From contig CAVQZC010000005.1 of assembly GCA_963718315.1 (NCBI GenBank), forward strand, positions 26,409 to 90,408: DNA of 64,000 nucleotides, given 5' to 3'. The position numbers and the translations under genes are program-made. This document shows, in pieces, positions 19,898 to 28,830 of the stretch (positions are counted from its first letter, which is position 1; each line of letters begins with the position of its first letter). The DNA is from CAVQZC01 sp963718315 (GTDB lineage: Bacteria; Actinomycetota; Thermoleophilia; Gaiellales; JAICJC01). The notes below the pieces were generated by a model. That model was given only the letters and a program-made list of their open reading frames with translations. It made no database searches and was not told where the DNA came from.

Positions 19898-20754
19898 GCG
19901 CCGCCGGACAGACTCTCACCGCGCCGCCGCGGCGCTGGTCGTTCACCCGGATCGTGACCAGGTCGTGGACGCTGACGGCCGGGGTGATCCTGGTCGGGCT
20001 GGTGGTCGGGGTCGCCGTGTTCGCGCCGGTGATCGCGCCTCACGACCCGATCCATCAGAACCTGACGCACCTGCTGCAGAGCCCGGGGCCGGGCCACCGG
20101 CTGGGCACCGACCAGTTTGGCCGCGACGTCCTCAGCCGGATCATGGTGGGGACGCGAACCGACCTCGAGATCGCGCTGGGGGCAACGTTCCTCGCCGTCC
20201 TCATCGGAGGATCCCTGGGCCTGCTGGCGGGCTACGTCGGGGGGGTGCTGGACACGATCGTCATGCGCGTCGTCGACGTCGTCATGGCATTCCCGTTCTA
20301 CGTCCTGATCATCACGCTGGTGTTCGTCCTGGGCTCGGGGCTGGCCAGCCTCTACGCCGCCCTGGTTGGAGTCGGCTGGGTGTCCTACGCGCGCATCGTT
20401 CGCGGCGAGACCCTGATCGCCCGCAACCAGGACTACGTCGTCGCCGCGCGCCAGACCGGGCTCTCGGGGCGGAGGGTGCTGTTCCGCCACATCCTGCCCA
20501 ACGTGATCACCCAGCCGATCGTCTACGCCATGTCCGACGTGGTGAACGTCGTCCTCACCATCGTCACCCTTGGCTTCCTCGGCCTGGGCGTCCAGCCGCC
20601 GACCCCGGAGTGGGGGTCGATGATCGCCGACGGCAGCGCGTTTTTGACCACGCACTGGACGCTGGCGACGTTCCCGGCAATCGCCGTCATGATCACCGGC
20701 TTTGGCTTCTCGCTGCTCGGGGACGGCATCGCGGAGGTGATCGAGGGAGAGTGA
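19894..20754 (+). CDS. ABC transporter permease, DppC/OppC type
   Basis: 286 residues, GTG start at 19894 inside the preceding stop. Family features: APHDP after the first helix, HRLGTDQFGRDVLSRIMVGTRT (split) and the EAA loop NQDYVVAARQTGLSGRRVLFR. LGFLGLGVQPPTPEWG near the C-terminus is the classic DppC signature. It pairs with the DppB-type protein in the membrane. The stop overlaps the next gene as GTGA. Confidence 0.95.
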   Translation: MSAAGQTLTAPPRRWSFTRIVTRSWTLTAGVILVGLVVGVAVFAPVIAPHDPIHQNLTHLLQSPGPGHRLGTDQFGRDVLSRIMVGTRTDLEIALGATFLAVLIGGSLGLLAGYVGGVLDTIVMRVVDVVMAFPFYVLIITLVFVLGSGLASLYAALVGVGWVSYARIVRGETLIARNQDYVVAARQTGLSGRRVLFRHILPNVITQPIVYAMSDVVNVVLTIVTLGFLGLGVQPPTPEWGSMIADGSAFLTTHWTLATFPAIAVMITGFGFSLLGDGIAEVIEGE

Positions 20755-21803
20755 GCGCCGCAGCCGCCACCGCAGATCGGCCCGAGCGCCAGGCGCTGCT
20801 CGAGGTCGACGGCCTGACCATCGAGGTGCGCAACCGGCAGAAGCACGCCTCCGTGGTACGGGACGTCTCGCTGTCGGTCGGCGTCGGCGAGACGCTGGGG
20901 ATCGTCGGGGAGTCCGGCAGTGGCAAGAGCCTCACCCTGCGTTCGCTGCTCGGGGTGCTGCCGAAGGGCACCGCGGTCGCCGGCGGCTCCATCTCGTACC
21001 GGGGCAAGGTGCTCGTCGACGATGGACGGGTGACGGACGAGATGCAGTCGCTTCGCGGACGTGAGATCGGGATGGTCTTCCAGGATGCGACCAGCGCGCT
21101 CGACCCGGTGATCCGGGTGGGCGATCAGATCACCGAGACCCTGCGCCGCCACACCGGCCTCAGCCGGAAGGCGGCCGATGCGCGGGCGATCGAGCTGATG
21201 GAGCGGATGGGCATCCCCGACTCGCGGCGGCGCGTGCGCCAGTATCCCCACGAGTTCTCGGGCGGGATGCGGCAGCGGGTGATGATCGCCATGGCGATCG
21301 CGTGCAGCCCCTCGCTGCTGCTCTGCGACGAGCCGACCACGGCCCTCGACGTGACAACGCAGACCGAGATCCTGGAGCTGTTCGGCGAGCTTCGCCGGGA
21401 GCAGGGTCTGGCCATGATCTTCGTCTCGCACGATCTGGGCGTGATCGCCGAGGTCTGTGAGCGAGTCTGCGTCATGTACTGCGGACAGATCATCGAGACC
21501 GGTATGCGGGCGCAGGTGTTCGACGCGCCCCGGCATCCATACACGCTCGGTCTGATCGAGTCGGCGCCCGACATCGAGGCGGCCTCGCCGGCGCTGGTTG
21601 CGATCCCGGGCGAGGCTCCCGATCCGACCGTTCCCCCGGCCGGTTGCCGCTTCAACCCGCGCTGCCCGATGCCGGTCGAGGAGTGCCGCTCGGGGGGCTT
21701 CCCGCTGATCCCGCTGTCCGGCGGGCGGGCGACGGCGTGCATCAGGCACGACCGCACCACCGCTCTCAGGCACCGGATCGATTCGGAGGCGGGTCGTGGC
21801 TGA
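20751..21803 (+). CDS. Oligopeptide ABC transporter ATPase, DppD/OppD type
   Basis: 350 residues. Walker A GESGSGKS, Q-loop MVFQDATSALDP, signature EFSGGMRQRV, Walker B LLLCDEPTTALD and switch HD (FVSHDLG) are all present. The C-terminal oligopeptide-transporter segment with CRFNPRCPMPVEEC supplies cysteines typical of this subfamily, often binding an Fe-S cluster. It hydrolyses ATP to drive import. GTG start overlaps the previous stop; its own stop overlaps the next start by 8 bases. Confidence 0.94.
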   Translation: MSAAAATADRPERQALLEVDGLTIEVRNRQKHASVVRDVSLSVGVGETLGIVGESGSGKSLTLRSLLGVLPKGTAVAGGSISYRGKVLVDDGRVTDEMQSLRGREIGMVFQDATSALDPVIRVGDQITETLRRHTGLSRKAADARAIELMERMGIPDSRRRVRQYPHEFSGGMRQRVMIAMAIACSPSLLLCDEPTTALDVTTQTEILELFGELRREQGLAMIFVSHDLGVIAEVCERVCVMYCGQIIETGMRAQVFDAPRHPYTLGLIESAPDIEAASPALVAIPGEAPDPTVPPAGCRFNPRCPMPVEECRSGGFPLIPLSGGRATACIRHDRTTALRHRIDSEAGRG

Positions 21804-22795
21804 ACCGATCCTCGAGGCCCGCTCGGTGACCGTGGACTTCGCCCATCGGGGGCGCAAGGCGGGCCACCTCCGGGCGGTCGACCACGTCAGCTTCAGCGTG
21901 TCTGCGGGTGAGCGACTCGGCATCGTGGGCGAGTCGGGGTCGGGCAAGTCGACGCTCTGCAAGAGCCTGGCGGGGGTCTACAAGCCATCCTCGGGCGAGG
22001 TGCTGTTCCAGGGCGAGACGCTCCCGGCGAAGCGGTCGCCCGAGCTGCGCCGGGCGATCCAGATCGTCTTCCAGGATCCGTACACGTCGCTCAACCCGCG
22101 GCTCCGTATCGGGAAGGTGCTGGCGGAGGCCGTCGAGGCCGGCGGCCGCCAGGGCGGTGACCCGGAGCAGCAGGTGCGGGAGCTGCTGGCCACCGTGGGG
22201 CTCCCGGCCGTTGCCGCCTCGGTACGCCCGTCGAAGCTCTCGGGCGGCCAGCGGCAGCGGGTCGCCATCGCCAGGGCGCTGGCGGTCGAGCCGACCGTTG
22301 TCCTCGCCGACGAGGTCACCTCCGCGCTCGACGTGTCGGTGCAGGCCGTGATCGTGAACCTGCTCGCGCGGCTGGCCGGCGAGCACGACCTGACGCTGGT
22401 CTTCGTCACCCACAACCTTCAGGTGGTGCGGGCGCTCTGCAACCGGATCTGCGTCATGCACGCCGGGCGGATCGTGGAGAGCGCGCCGACGGCGACCCTG
22501 TTCGCCGCGCCCAAGCACCCCTACACGCTGGCGCTGCTGGCAGCCGCACCGCGGTTGCACCCGCGGGAGGGGGCGGAGGACGCCGCCGCGAAGCCCGCGG
22601 CACCCCCGGTCGCCGCCGAGGGATGCGCCTACCGGCTGCGCTGCCCGCTGGCGCGGGCCAAGTGCGCCGAGGAGGTGCCGCCGCTGGTGCGTACCGACGG
22701 TCGAGACCTCGCTTCACGACGTGGCCTGCCACGCCGTCGCCGAGGGCTGGGAAGGTGCTGCCGAGCCGGCCAGTTCAACCAGGGGAGAGCCATGA
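21796..22795 (+). CDS. Oligopeptide ABC transporter ATPase, DppF/OppF type, frameshifted near 3' end
   Basis: Complete ATPase core: Walker A GESGSGKS, Q-loop FQDPYTSLNPRL, signature KLSGGQRQRV, Walker B VVLADEVTSALD, H-loop VTHN, and C-terminal YRLRCPLARAKCAEEVPP. After that the frame runs into nonsense and continues into the aminotransferase. In the alternative frame the DNA reads VETSLHDVACHAVAEGW and ends in TGA at 22793-22795, overlapping the next ATG as ATGA. One extra base in 22687-22705 explains this (1000 nt instead of 999). The intact protein would have 332 residues. Confidence 0.88.
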
Positions 22796-23928
22796 ATCTC
22801 GATCAGTTCCGGGCCGCGTTTCCGATCAACCAGGAGCGCGCCTACCTGTTCTCCGGCGCCATGACGCCGGCGTGTGACCGCACGCAGACGGCGCTCCAGG
22901 AGTGGGCGCGGCTGTGGGAGTCCCGCCCGCTGGTCGCCTACGACGCATGCTTCGGGCAGATCGCCGAGCTGCGGGCGGCGATCGCAGACCTGTTCGGGAT
23001 CACGCACACCCGCGTTTCGCTTGCAGACAACACCTCTCGTGCGTCCAACACGGCGATCCGGCTGCTCACCTGCCCGGCCGGCTCGAACGTCGTCTTCGAC
23101 GAGACCACCTACCCGTCCAGCCGCTACCCCTGGATAACCCTGACTGATGCGACGCCCCGGGTCGTCACTCGCGAGCCCGGCGAGAGCCACACCGACGCCG
23201 TCATCAGGGGTATCGACGACGACACGGTCGCCGTGTCGGTCTCACACGTCGCGCCGCTGACCGGCGTCCGCCATCAGCTGCGGCCGATCGCGGATGCCGC
23301 GCACCGGCACGGGGCGGCGCTGATCGTCGACGTCGCCCAGACGGCGGGCGTCGTGCCGATCGACCTCGACGCAGAGGGCGTGGACATGGCCGTGGGGACG
23401 ACCATGAAGTGGCTGCTGGGCCCGCCGGGCGTCGGGTTCCTCTGCGTCCGCCGCGAGTACCTCGAAGGGACGCCCGCGCTCGACCTGGGCTACATGGCCG
23501 TCGAGGTCGAAGGCGAGTCCTGGCCGCAGGCGACGCTCCCGCCGCTGTGGCCCGACAGCCGCAAGTTCGAGCTGGGCATGCCCAGCCTGCCCGTGCTGAC
23601 ACCGGCGGTTGCCGGGATCAGGCTGCTGCTGGAGGTCGGGCTGGAGGCGATCGACAAGCATGTCGCCGGGCTCGTCACGCGCTGCATGGAGGGCCTCACC
23701 GACCTCGGTATCCCCGTCCGCACGCCTTCCGACCCGGCGCAGCGTGCCGGCGTCATCGCCTTCGACCTGCCGGAGGCGTATGAGCTGGCGGCGTACCTGG
23801 CCGATGTCGGTGTAGACGTCGGCGGCTACGACTTCGGGCTCGGGCGGATCGATCCGCACGGGTTCAACACGGTCGGCGACATCGATCGGTGTCTGGCGGG
23901 CATCCGGGAGTTCACCTCCCGCGGCTGA
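22792..23928 (+). CDS. Class V aminotransferase-fold PLP enzyme
   Basis: 378 residues of fold type I, kynureninase/isopenicillin-N-epimerase/cysteine-desulfurase-like. The Schiff-base Lys206 is in TTMKWLLGPPGVGFL; DVAQTAG holds the PLP-binding Asp, and HVAPLTGVRHQL precedes it. N-terminal AYLFSGAMTPACD is the substrate-entry loop. ATG 22792 follows AGGGGAGAG. The continuous 710-residue frame with the ATPase is best read as a frameshift artefact rather than a fusion. As the last gene of a peptide-uptake operon it probably processes the imported compound by C-N or C-S cleavage, racemisation or transamination. Confidence 0.87.
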   Translation: MNLDQFRAAFPINQERAYLFSGAMTPACDRTQTALQEWARLWESRPLVAYDACFGQIAELRAAIADLFGITHTRVSLADNTSRASNTAIRLLTCPAGSNVVFDETTYPSSRYPWITLTDATPRVVTREPGESHTDAVIRGIDDDTVAVSVSHVAPLTGVRHQLRPIADAAHRHGAALIVDVAQTAGVVPIDLDAEGVDMAVGTTMKWLLGPPGVGFLCVRREYLEGTPALDLGYMAVEVEGESWPQATLPPLWPDSRKFELGMPSLPVLTPAVAGIRLLLEVGLEAIDKHVAGLVTRCMEGLTDLGIPVRTPSDPAQRAGVIAFDLPEAYELAAYLADVGVDVGGYDFGLGRIDPHGFNTVGDIDRCLAGIREFTSRG

Positions 23929-23949
23929 GGCACCGTCGAATGGCGATCC

Positions 23950-24726
23950 CTAGGCCTGGGGAAGGTAGGCAGCCTCGGCCAGCTCGACGATCGTCGGGCT
24001 CACCCCGGCCGTTGCGCCGCCGTCGAGGACAATCGCCTGACCACTGATTACCGGGCAGTCGTCCGCGACCAGGAAATGCATCGCCGCTGCCACCTCCTCA
24101 GGCTCGATGAGGTTCCTGACGCCTGCCATCGATCCCAAGACCGCCACCTCAGACGCTCCGTTTCCTTGCGCAGCCAACTGAGGCGTATTGACGCTGCTCG
24201 GGCATACGCAGTTCACTCTGATCCCTCGCGAACCGAGCTCCAACGCGGCAATCTTGGTCAGGCCGACGATCGCGAACTTCGACGCGCCGTATGCGCCACA
24301 CGTCGGGTACCCCATCACCCCCAGGATCGATGCCGTGTTCACGATGGCGCTGCCGGGAGGCATGTACTCGGCGGCGTGCTTCATGCCGAACACGGCGCCC
24401 ATCGTGTTGACGTGGAACGCGTCGTCGAACTCCGACGAGTCGGCGTCGCTGAGAAGAGCGGCCGTACCGATTCCGGCGTTGTTCAGGCATATGTCGATCT
24501 TCCCGCCGATGCCCGCAGCCGTCGCCATCAGTTCGCGGACGTCGGCCTCGACCGAAACGTCCGCCTTGACGTAGTGCCCGTGCAGGGCAGTGGCAGACTC
24601 GGTTGCGTCGGCGATATCGGCCAGTACGACCGTTGCACCCGCAGCCGAGAATCGCCGGGCTGCGGCCAGGCCGATACCCGATGCCCCGCCGGTGATCACT
24701 GCGACTTTGTCGGTTAACTCGAACAC
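23950..24726 (-). CDS. Short-chain dehydrogenase/reductase
   Basis: 258 residues, classical SDR. TGGASGIG binds the nucleotide, LADIAD suggests NAD preference, NNAGIG follows, and the catalytic set is Ser in VNTASILG plus YGASK. The C-terminus VISGQAIVLDGGATAG is typical. GTG start with GGAGGG upstream. It lies 61 bases after the permease gene on the same strand and is likely its partner, oxidising or reducing an alcohol group of the imported compound. Confidence 0.93.
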   Translation of the reverse strand: MFELTDKVAVITGGASGIGLAAARRFSAAGATVVLADIADATESATALHGHYVKADVSVEADVRELMATAAGIGGKIDICLNNAGIGTAALLSDADSSEFDDAFHVNTMGAVFGMKHAAEYMPPGSAIVNTASILGVMGYPTCGAYGASKFAIVGLTKIAALELGSRGIRVNCVCPSSVNTPQLAAQGNGASEVAVLGSMAGVRNLIEPEEVAAAMHFLVADDCPVISGQAIVLDGGATAGVSPTIVELAEAAYLPQA

Positions 24727-24787
24727 CTAGACCCTCCAATCCGCGATGGGCGTCACTGCCGACTTCGACTCGTTGGGTTCCGGCGCT

Positions 24788-26269
24788 TCACACCGGGAAG
24801 TCCACCGCCGGCTCAGCGGCCGGATCGAGCTCGCGAGCCGTGTCCTCGTCGACGGATATCCCGGCGAACGCAGTCGAGCCGCGCGCACGCATCACCAGGT
24901 ACACGACAACGGAAAGGGCGGCCGACCCGAGGAAGATCCACGCGAAGACGTTGACGGGATACTTGGGGAACGGGTGGAGATAGGTATACATGCCGTAACA
25001 CATGATGCCGCCGCCCACGAGACTGCACACGATCCCGGCGATGCCCTTGGGATTCAGCTTCCACAAGAATATGATGGCCGCGACGCAGGTGACTACGTAC
25101 ATGACGATGACGCCGTACCCGGAGAGGGCGGCGAGATCCCCGTAGGCATTCAGTGGAGTGAGCTTCCAGATGGCGATAACGACCATCGTCCCGACGTTGA
25201 CCGACAGGAACGTGAGGATCCCTGCGACTGGAGTGTGGTGCTTGCGACTGACCCACAGAAGCCACTTGCCAGGGACGCCCTCTCGGGGCAAGGTGTACAA
25301 CATCCGCGAGCCCGCGTTGAAGAGTGCGATGTTGTTCGCAACGACTGCCAGCACCAGGCCGCCACTGACGATGTACGAGTACCAGCCAATGCCATCGAGG
25401 TGCGCCAGGTCCCCTAGGGCGTTCGAGCTGCTGGCGAGGTCGAGGTTGGATCCGGAGAAGCCGAGGACGGTGACGTACTGCGTGAGCGCCAGGAACAGGC
25501 CAGCGACGATGACGCTGCCAATCACGGCGAGCGGAATGTTCTTTCGGCCGGCGACCGCCTCCTGGCCGAGCACAGTGGCGGACTCGAACCCTCCGAACGC
25601 AAAGACCACCAGCACGATGCCACTCATCAGGGTCTGAAATCCGATGCCTCCCGAGTGGAACTGCGAGTGGTCGATGAGGCCGTGTTTGAACAGCGTGATG
25701 ATGAGCAGGAGAATGATGACACCGCCGGTGAGCAGCTCGATGCCGAGAAGTATCTCGACCGATATTCTGATGCCGGCGTACGCCACCCATGCCGCGAACA
25801 CGGACGTGAGGATCGCGAAAGTGACGATGAGTCCGTTCGATTGCGACACGCCGAAGGCATGAAGGTTGAGGAAGTTCATGATGAAGATTCCGGCTCCCAA
25901 CGCCACCACCGGCGCGGCCACGATCAGCCACAGCAGCGCGCCGTAGGCTGTAAAGAACCCCGCGGCCGAACCGCCCGCTTTGCCGGCGATTGGGTACAGG
26001 CCGCCCGTGGTCAGGAAGCGGCGGGCCAGCAACACGATTGCGTAGGCGACGCAGCAGAGCGCCGCAGTGCCGATCAGCCATGTGATCCATCCCAGCGGGC
26101 CCACGATGCCGAAGACCACCCCCACGATGATGCCCGCCCCGGCGCTTGGGCCTATGAGGCCGACCGATTGGGCCATGCTGCCGAGAAGGTGGACACTGCC
26201 GCCCTTCTCCGGAGTCAGCCGAGCCTCGTTCGACGGGGTTTCTGGACTGACCGAGCTTGACCCATGCAT
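24788..26269 (-). CDS. APC-superfamily amino-acid permease
   Basis: 493 residues, about 12 membrane helices. The first helix region SMAQSVGLIGPSAGAGIIVG, GGLYPIAGKAGGSAAGFF (helix 3 area) and FAFGGFESATVLGQEA (helix 6) fit the amino acid/polyamine/organocation superfamily. Short hydrophilic ends face the cytoplasm. ATG 26269 is preceded by GAGGTG. A good promoter and an upstream palindrome (26342-26401) sit before it, and the response-regulator gene ends just upstream, suggesting control by that two-component system. Confidence 0.92.
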   Translation of the reverse strand: MHGSSSVSPETPSNEARLTPEKGGSVHLLGSMAQSVGLIGPSAGAGIIVGVVFGIVGPLGWITWLIGTAALCCVAYAIVLLARRFLTTGGLYPIAGKAGGSAAGFFTAYGALLWLIVAAPVVALGAGIFIMNFLNLHAFGVSQSNGLIVTFAILTSVFAAWVAYAGIRISVEILLGIELLTGGVIILLLIITLFKHGLIDHSQFHSGGIGFQTLMSGIVLVVFAFGGFESATVLGQEAVAGRKNIPLAVIGSVIVAGLFLALTQYVTVLGFSGSNLDLASSSNALGDLAHLDGIGWYSYIVSGGLVLAVVANNIALFNAGSRMLYTLPREGVPGKWLLWVSRKHHTPVAGILTFLSVNVGTMVVIAIWKLTPLNAYGDLAALSGYGVIVMYVVTCVAAIIFLWKLNPKGIAGIVCSLVGGGIMCYGMYTYLHPFPKYPVNVFAWIFLGSAALSVVVYLVMRARGSTAFAGISVDEDTARELDPAAEPAVDFPV

Positions 26270-26341
26270 GTGATCACCTCTTCTGGGGCGCCGAGTCGCG
26301 CGGGGGCTCACCGTGGATGTGTCCGGCGTCGTGGGGCGCGA

Positions 26342-26370
26342 ACGCTAACAGCGGACTACAGATGGGTCAA
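26342..26370 (-). promoter_or_regulatory. Promoter of the APC permease gene
   Basis: On the minus strand TTGACC (26370-26365) and TAGCGT (26347-26342) are separated by 17 bases, about 70 bases before the permease start. Confidence 0.55.
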
Positions 26371-26387
26371 CGCCCGTCGTCGCTCTA

Positions 26388-26401
26388 TAGCCGATCGGCT
26401 A
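26388..26401. promoter_or_regulatory. Palindrome TAGCCGATCGGCTA, candidate activator site
   Basis: A perfect 14-bp palindrome whose centre lies about 60 bases upstream of the inferred permease transcription start, the standard place for a class I activator. A second copy, TAGCCAACCGGCTA, is at 26487-26500. The NarL-type regulator encoded next door is the obvious candidate ligand. Confidence 0.55.
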
Positions 26402-26433
26402 GTTGTCTTGGGGGAGCCCGAAGCCCTGTTGCG

Positions 26434-27165
26434 TCATGGATGAGGAGAGTTCGGCGAAGCTCCGGAGGCGCCATCGAGCCGCCTCTTAGCCAACCGGCTA
26501 TCGGGGCCGGCGTCTCGTCCCTCAGGCGTCGAAGAAAAGAGGTCGGTCGTGACGGCGTACAGCGCGAGGTCCACCCTCCGGCGCAGGCCGAAGCGCCGCA
26601 GTAGCCGTGCGATGTCGAGCTTGACCGTGTGAACGCTGTAGTTGAGCGAGGCTGCAATCTCAGCATTGGTCCTGCCGCGTACCACCAGCTCGACCACGTC
26701 CCGTTCGCGGCTGGTGATTGGGAGACGGTGCCCAGGCCCCGTGCCGGAGTTAGGCCGGCCCAGGAGGGCCTGTTCAACCAGCTGGGGGTCGTAGAAGGAA
26801 CCGCGGTCGACGCACATCCGGATCGCGTTCGGCAGTTCGCGGGTCGATGCGTCCTTGAGAACGTATCCGTCTGCGCCCATCTGGACCGCGGCGTGCAGCA
26901 GCCCTGCATCGCCGTAGCCGCTGAAGATCATGATCCGCAGCGTCTGATGCTCGTTCCGCACAGTGCGACAAACGTCGAGGCTGTCCTGGTCGCCAAACCT
27001 CAAGTCGAGCAGCAAGACGTCGGGCTGGGTGTCGGACACTAACCCGCTGACCGAGCTGAGATCCGCCGTCGCACCGCACAGGACGATGTCGTCAGTCCTT
27101 GCGGCCATCGCCGCCACGCCGTCCAGCACGACGCTGTGATCGTCCGCTGCGAAGATTCGGATCAC
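26434..27165 (-). CDS. NarL/FixJ-type response regulator
   Basis: 243 residues. Receiver: AADDHSVV, phospho-acceptor Asp in VLLLDLRFGD, Ser in MIFSGYGD, Lys in GYVLKDAST. Output: LuxR HTH (TSRERDVVELVVRGRTNAEI, then SLNYSVHTVKLDIARLL). A basic Ser/Pro-rich tail of about 27 residues follows the HTH and is longer than usual. GTG 27165 overlaps the kinase stop as GTGA, so the two are a cognate pair. Probable targets are the TAGCC-GGCTA palindromes near 26388 and 26487. Confidence 0.93.
   Translation of the reverse strand: MIRIFAADDHSVVLDGVAAMAARTDDIVLCGATADLSSVSGLVSDTQPDVLLLDLRFGDQDSLDVCRTVRNEHQTLRIMIFSGYGDAGLLHAAVQMGADGYVLKDASTRELPNAIRMCVDRGSFYDPQLVEQALLGRPNSGTGPGHRLPITSRERDVVELVVRGRTNAEIAASLNYSVHTVKLDIARLLRRFGLRRRVDLALYAVTTDLFSSTPEGRDAGPDSRLAKRRLDGASGASPNSPHP
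26487..26500. promoter_or_regulatory. Second TAGCC-N4-GGCTA palindrome, inside regulator gene
   Basis: TAGCCAACCGGCTA matches the perfect palindrome at 26388-26401 in 12 of 14 bases and lies 99 bases from it, within the tail codons of the response regulator. Possible secondary binding site for looping or cooperative binding. Confidence 0.4.
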
Positions 27166-28826
27166 TCGGTGCCCGTCCTGTCGACCAGGAGCGGCAGACG
27201 AGCCTCGACACGCACCCCACCGCCGGCATCTGACCGCACAGTCACCGTGCCGCCGACCTCGTGGGCCGCCGCGCGCATCCGGAACAGCCCGAGATGCGTT
27301 GGGCCGATTTCAGACCCCGGCCCCAGCATGCCCGATCCGAACCCGATTCCATCATCGCTGACCCGGAGGACCACGCCGTCGCGTAGGACGGCGATCGAGA
27401 TGGCGACGAGGTTGCCACCCGAGTGGCGCTCGGCGTTCTCGATGGCTTCCTCGCCGATGATCATCAGCGGGTACGCGATCTCACCGGCCAGGACGGACGA
27501 AGCCGACGCACCGTGAACTTCCACCTTGCGCACAAGGCGCTGCCGAGACCCGACGGTCTTGAAGGCCTCGATCACCTCGCCCAAGGTCACTATATGGCTC
27601 TCCGCGCCCCCAGCTGAGAACTCGGCGACAGCCGCTCGGAAGTCCCGTAGACAGGTTGACGTCGTATCGGCGATCCCGTCGAGTACCGCCGCGAGTTCCG
27701 GATCGTCGGCCATATCCCGGCAGGCCTCCAGGCCGTAACCGATCTCGACCAGCGACCGGACGACCGTTTCATGTAGCGCGTATGCGAGGTCATCGCGGTC
27801 TCGCTGGCGTTCCGCGATCCGACGGCGGTGATCTTGCCGGACACGGCGCAGGCGAATACCCAGGACCTCCACAAGCTCCTCGAGGAGCTCGGTGTCGGTC
27901 GGGGTGAATGCGGTTGGCATACGGTTCGCCACGTAGAGCACCCCAGCCACCAAACCGTCGATCACGATCGGCGCGCACATCACGGATTCGAATCCCTCTT
28001 TAGCCGCCTCGCGGAGAGTCGGATTGAGTAGCCGCCTGTCGTGCGCGTAGTCCGCAACCCAAACCGCTCGGCCTTCGGCACACGCGATGCCGGCGAGTCC
28101 TTCACCGCTCACGACGCGCAGATCGCCGAACGCGTTCGTTCTCATGTTCACAGACGCGCGGAACTGAAACGCTTCACCGGTGTCATCGGAGATCGAGACG
28201 TAACACGCGGACGTCTCGAGTACCTCGCGTGTCACGAGCACTACTTCACGGAGAAACCGGCTGAGATCTCCAGAGTGGTCATCCGCCTCGGTCAGTCGTC
28301 GCGTGGCCGACGCCAGCTCGCGTTCCAGACGGGCGGCTCCGCGGAGTCCGCTGATCCGGTACGCGGTTCGCACCTCCGCAATACATTCTCGCGCACGGTC
28401 CTCAAACTCTTGAGGGGGCAGATCCGTTGGTCCACTGACCACGAGCCACGTCAGGTGCGGAGGGCCTTCTACCAGGAGCACCATCGCATCGACGAGGAGG
28501 AGCTCCGCGACCCGCAGGCACGACCTCAGACGCAGGTCGGAATATCGCCTGGCCGGTACGCCTTCCAGCCGAGGATCCGCCGTCAAGACCTCGTTGGGGA
28601 TGACTTCGCCGCTGACCGAATCTCCGCTGCAACCCAGTAGGTGAACGCCCTGGGCGGACAACGAGCGAAGGAGCAACGCTGCGTCGCACCCAAGCGCGCG
28701 GCGGACCGATGCGAGCTCCTGCTCGACTTCGCCGCGTATCTCCCTGGAGCCACCGCCGTCGAAGTGCTCGAAACCTCTCCGCGGTCTCTGCTGTGTGATC
28801 GTGCCACCGGACGTGTTCGTCGTCAC
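27162..28826 (-). CDS. Cytoplasmic GAF-domain sensor histidine kinase
   Basis: 554 residues, no membrane helix. A poorly conserved N-terminal sensor region is followed by a GAF domain (LREVVLVTREVLETSACYV to VAGVLYVANRMPTAFTPTD, split), a HisKA_3-like dimerisation helix (LAYALHETVVRSLVEIGYG, phospho-His in ALHET) and a HATPase_c domain (IGEEAIENAERHSGG, N-box; DDGIGFGSG; LGLFRMR). I use GTG 28826 just behind the SDR stop; starts further upstream overlap the SDR. It is embedded in the GntR-PLP-SDR operon, so its ligand may be a pathway metabolite. Confidence 0.87.
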   Translation of the reverse strand: MTTNTSGGTITQQRPRRGFEHFDGGGSREIRGEVEQELASVRRALGCDAALLLRSLSAQGVHLLGCSGDSVSGEVIPNEVLTADPRLEGVPARRYSDLRLRSCLRVAELLLVDAMVLLVEGPPHLTWLVVSGPTDLPPQEFEDRARECIAEVRTAYRISGLRGAARLERELASATRRLTEADDHSGDLSRFLREVVLVTREVLETSACYVSISDDTGEAFQFRASVNMRTNAFGDLRVVSGEGLAGIACAEGRAVWVADYAHDRRLLNPTLREAAKEGFESVMCAPIVIDGLVAGVLYVANRMPTAFTPTDTELLEELVEVLGIRLRRVRQDHRRRIAERQRDRDDLAYALHETVVRSLVEIGYGLEACRDMADDPELAAVLDGIADTTSTCLRDFRAAVAEFSAGGAESHIVTLGEVIEAFKTVGSRQRLVRKVEVHGASASSVLAGEIAYPLMIIGEEAIENAERHSGGNLVAISIAVLRDGVVLRVSDDGIGFGSGMLGPGSEIGPTHLGLFRMRAAAHEVGGTVTVRSDAGGGVRVEARLPLLVDRTGTE

Positions 28827-28830
28827 AGCC

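Noticed and set aside
21796..23928. Continuous 710-residue ATPase-aminotransferase fusion
   Set aside because: The alternative frame provides the normal ATPase tail and a stop overlapping the aminotransferase ATG with its own ribosome site.
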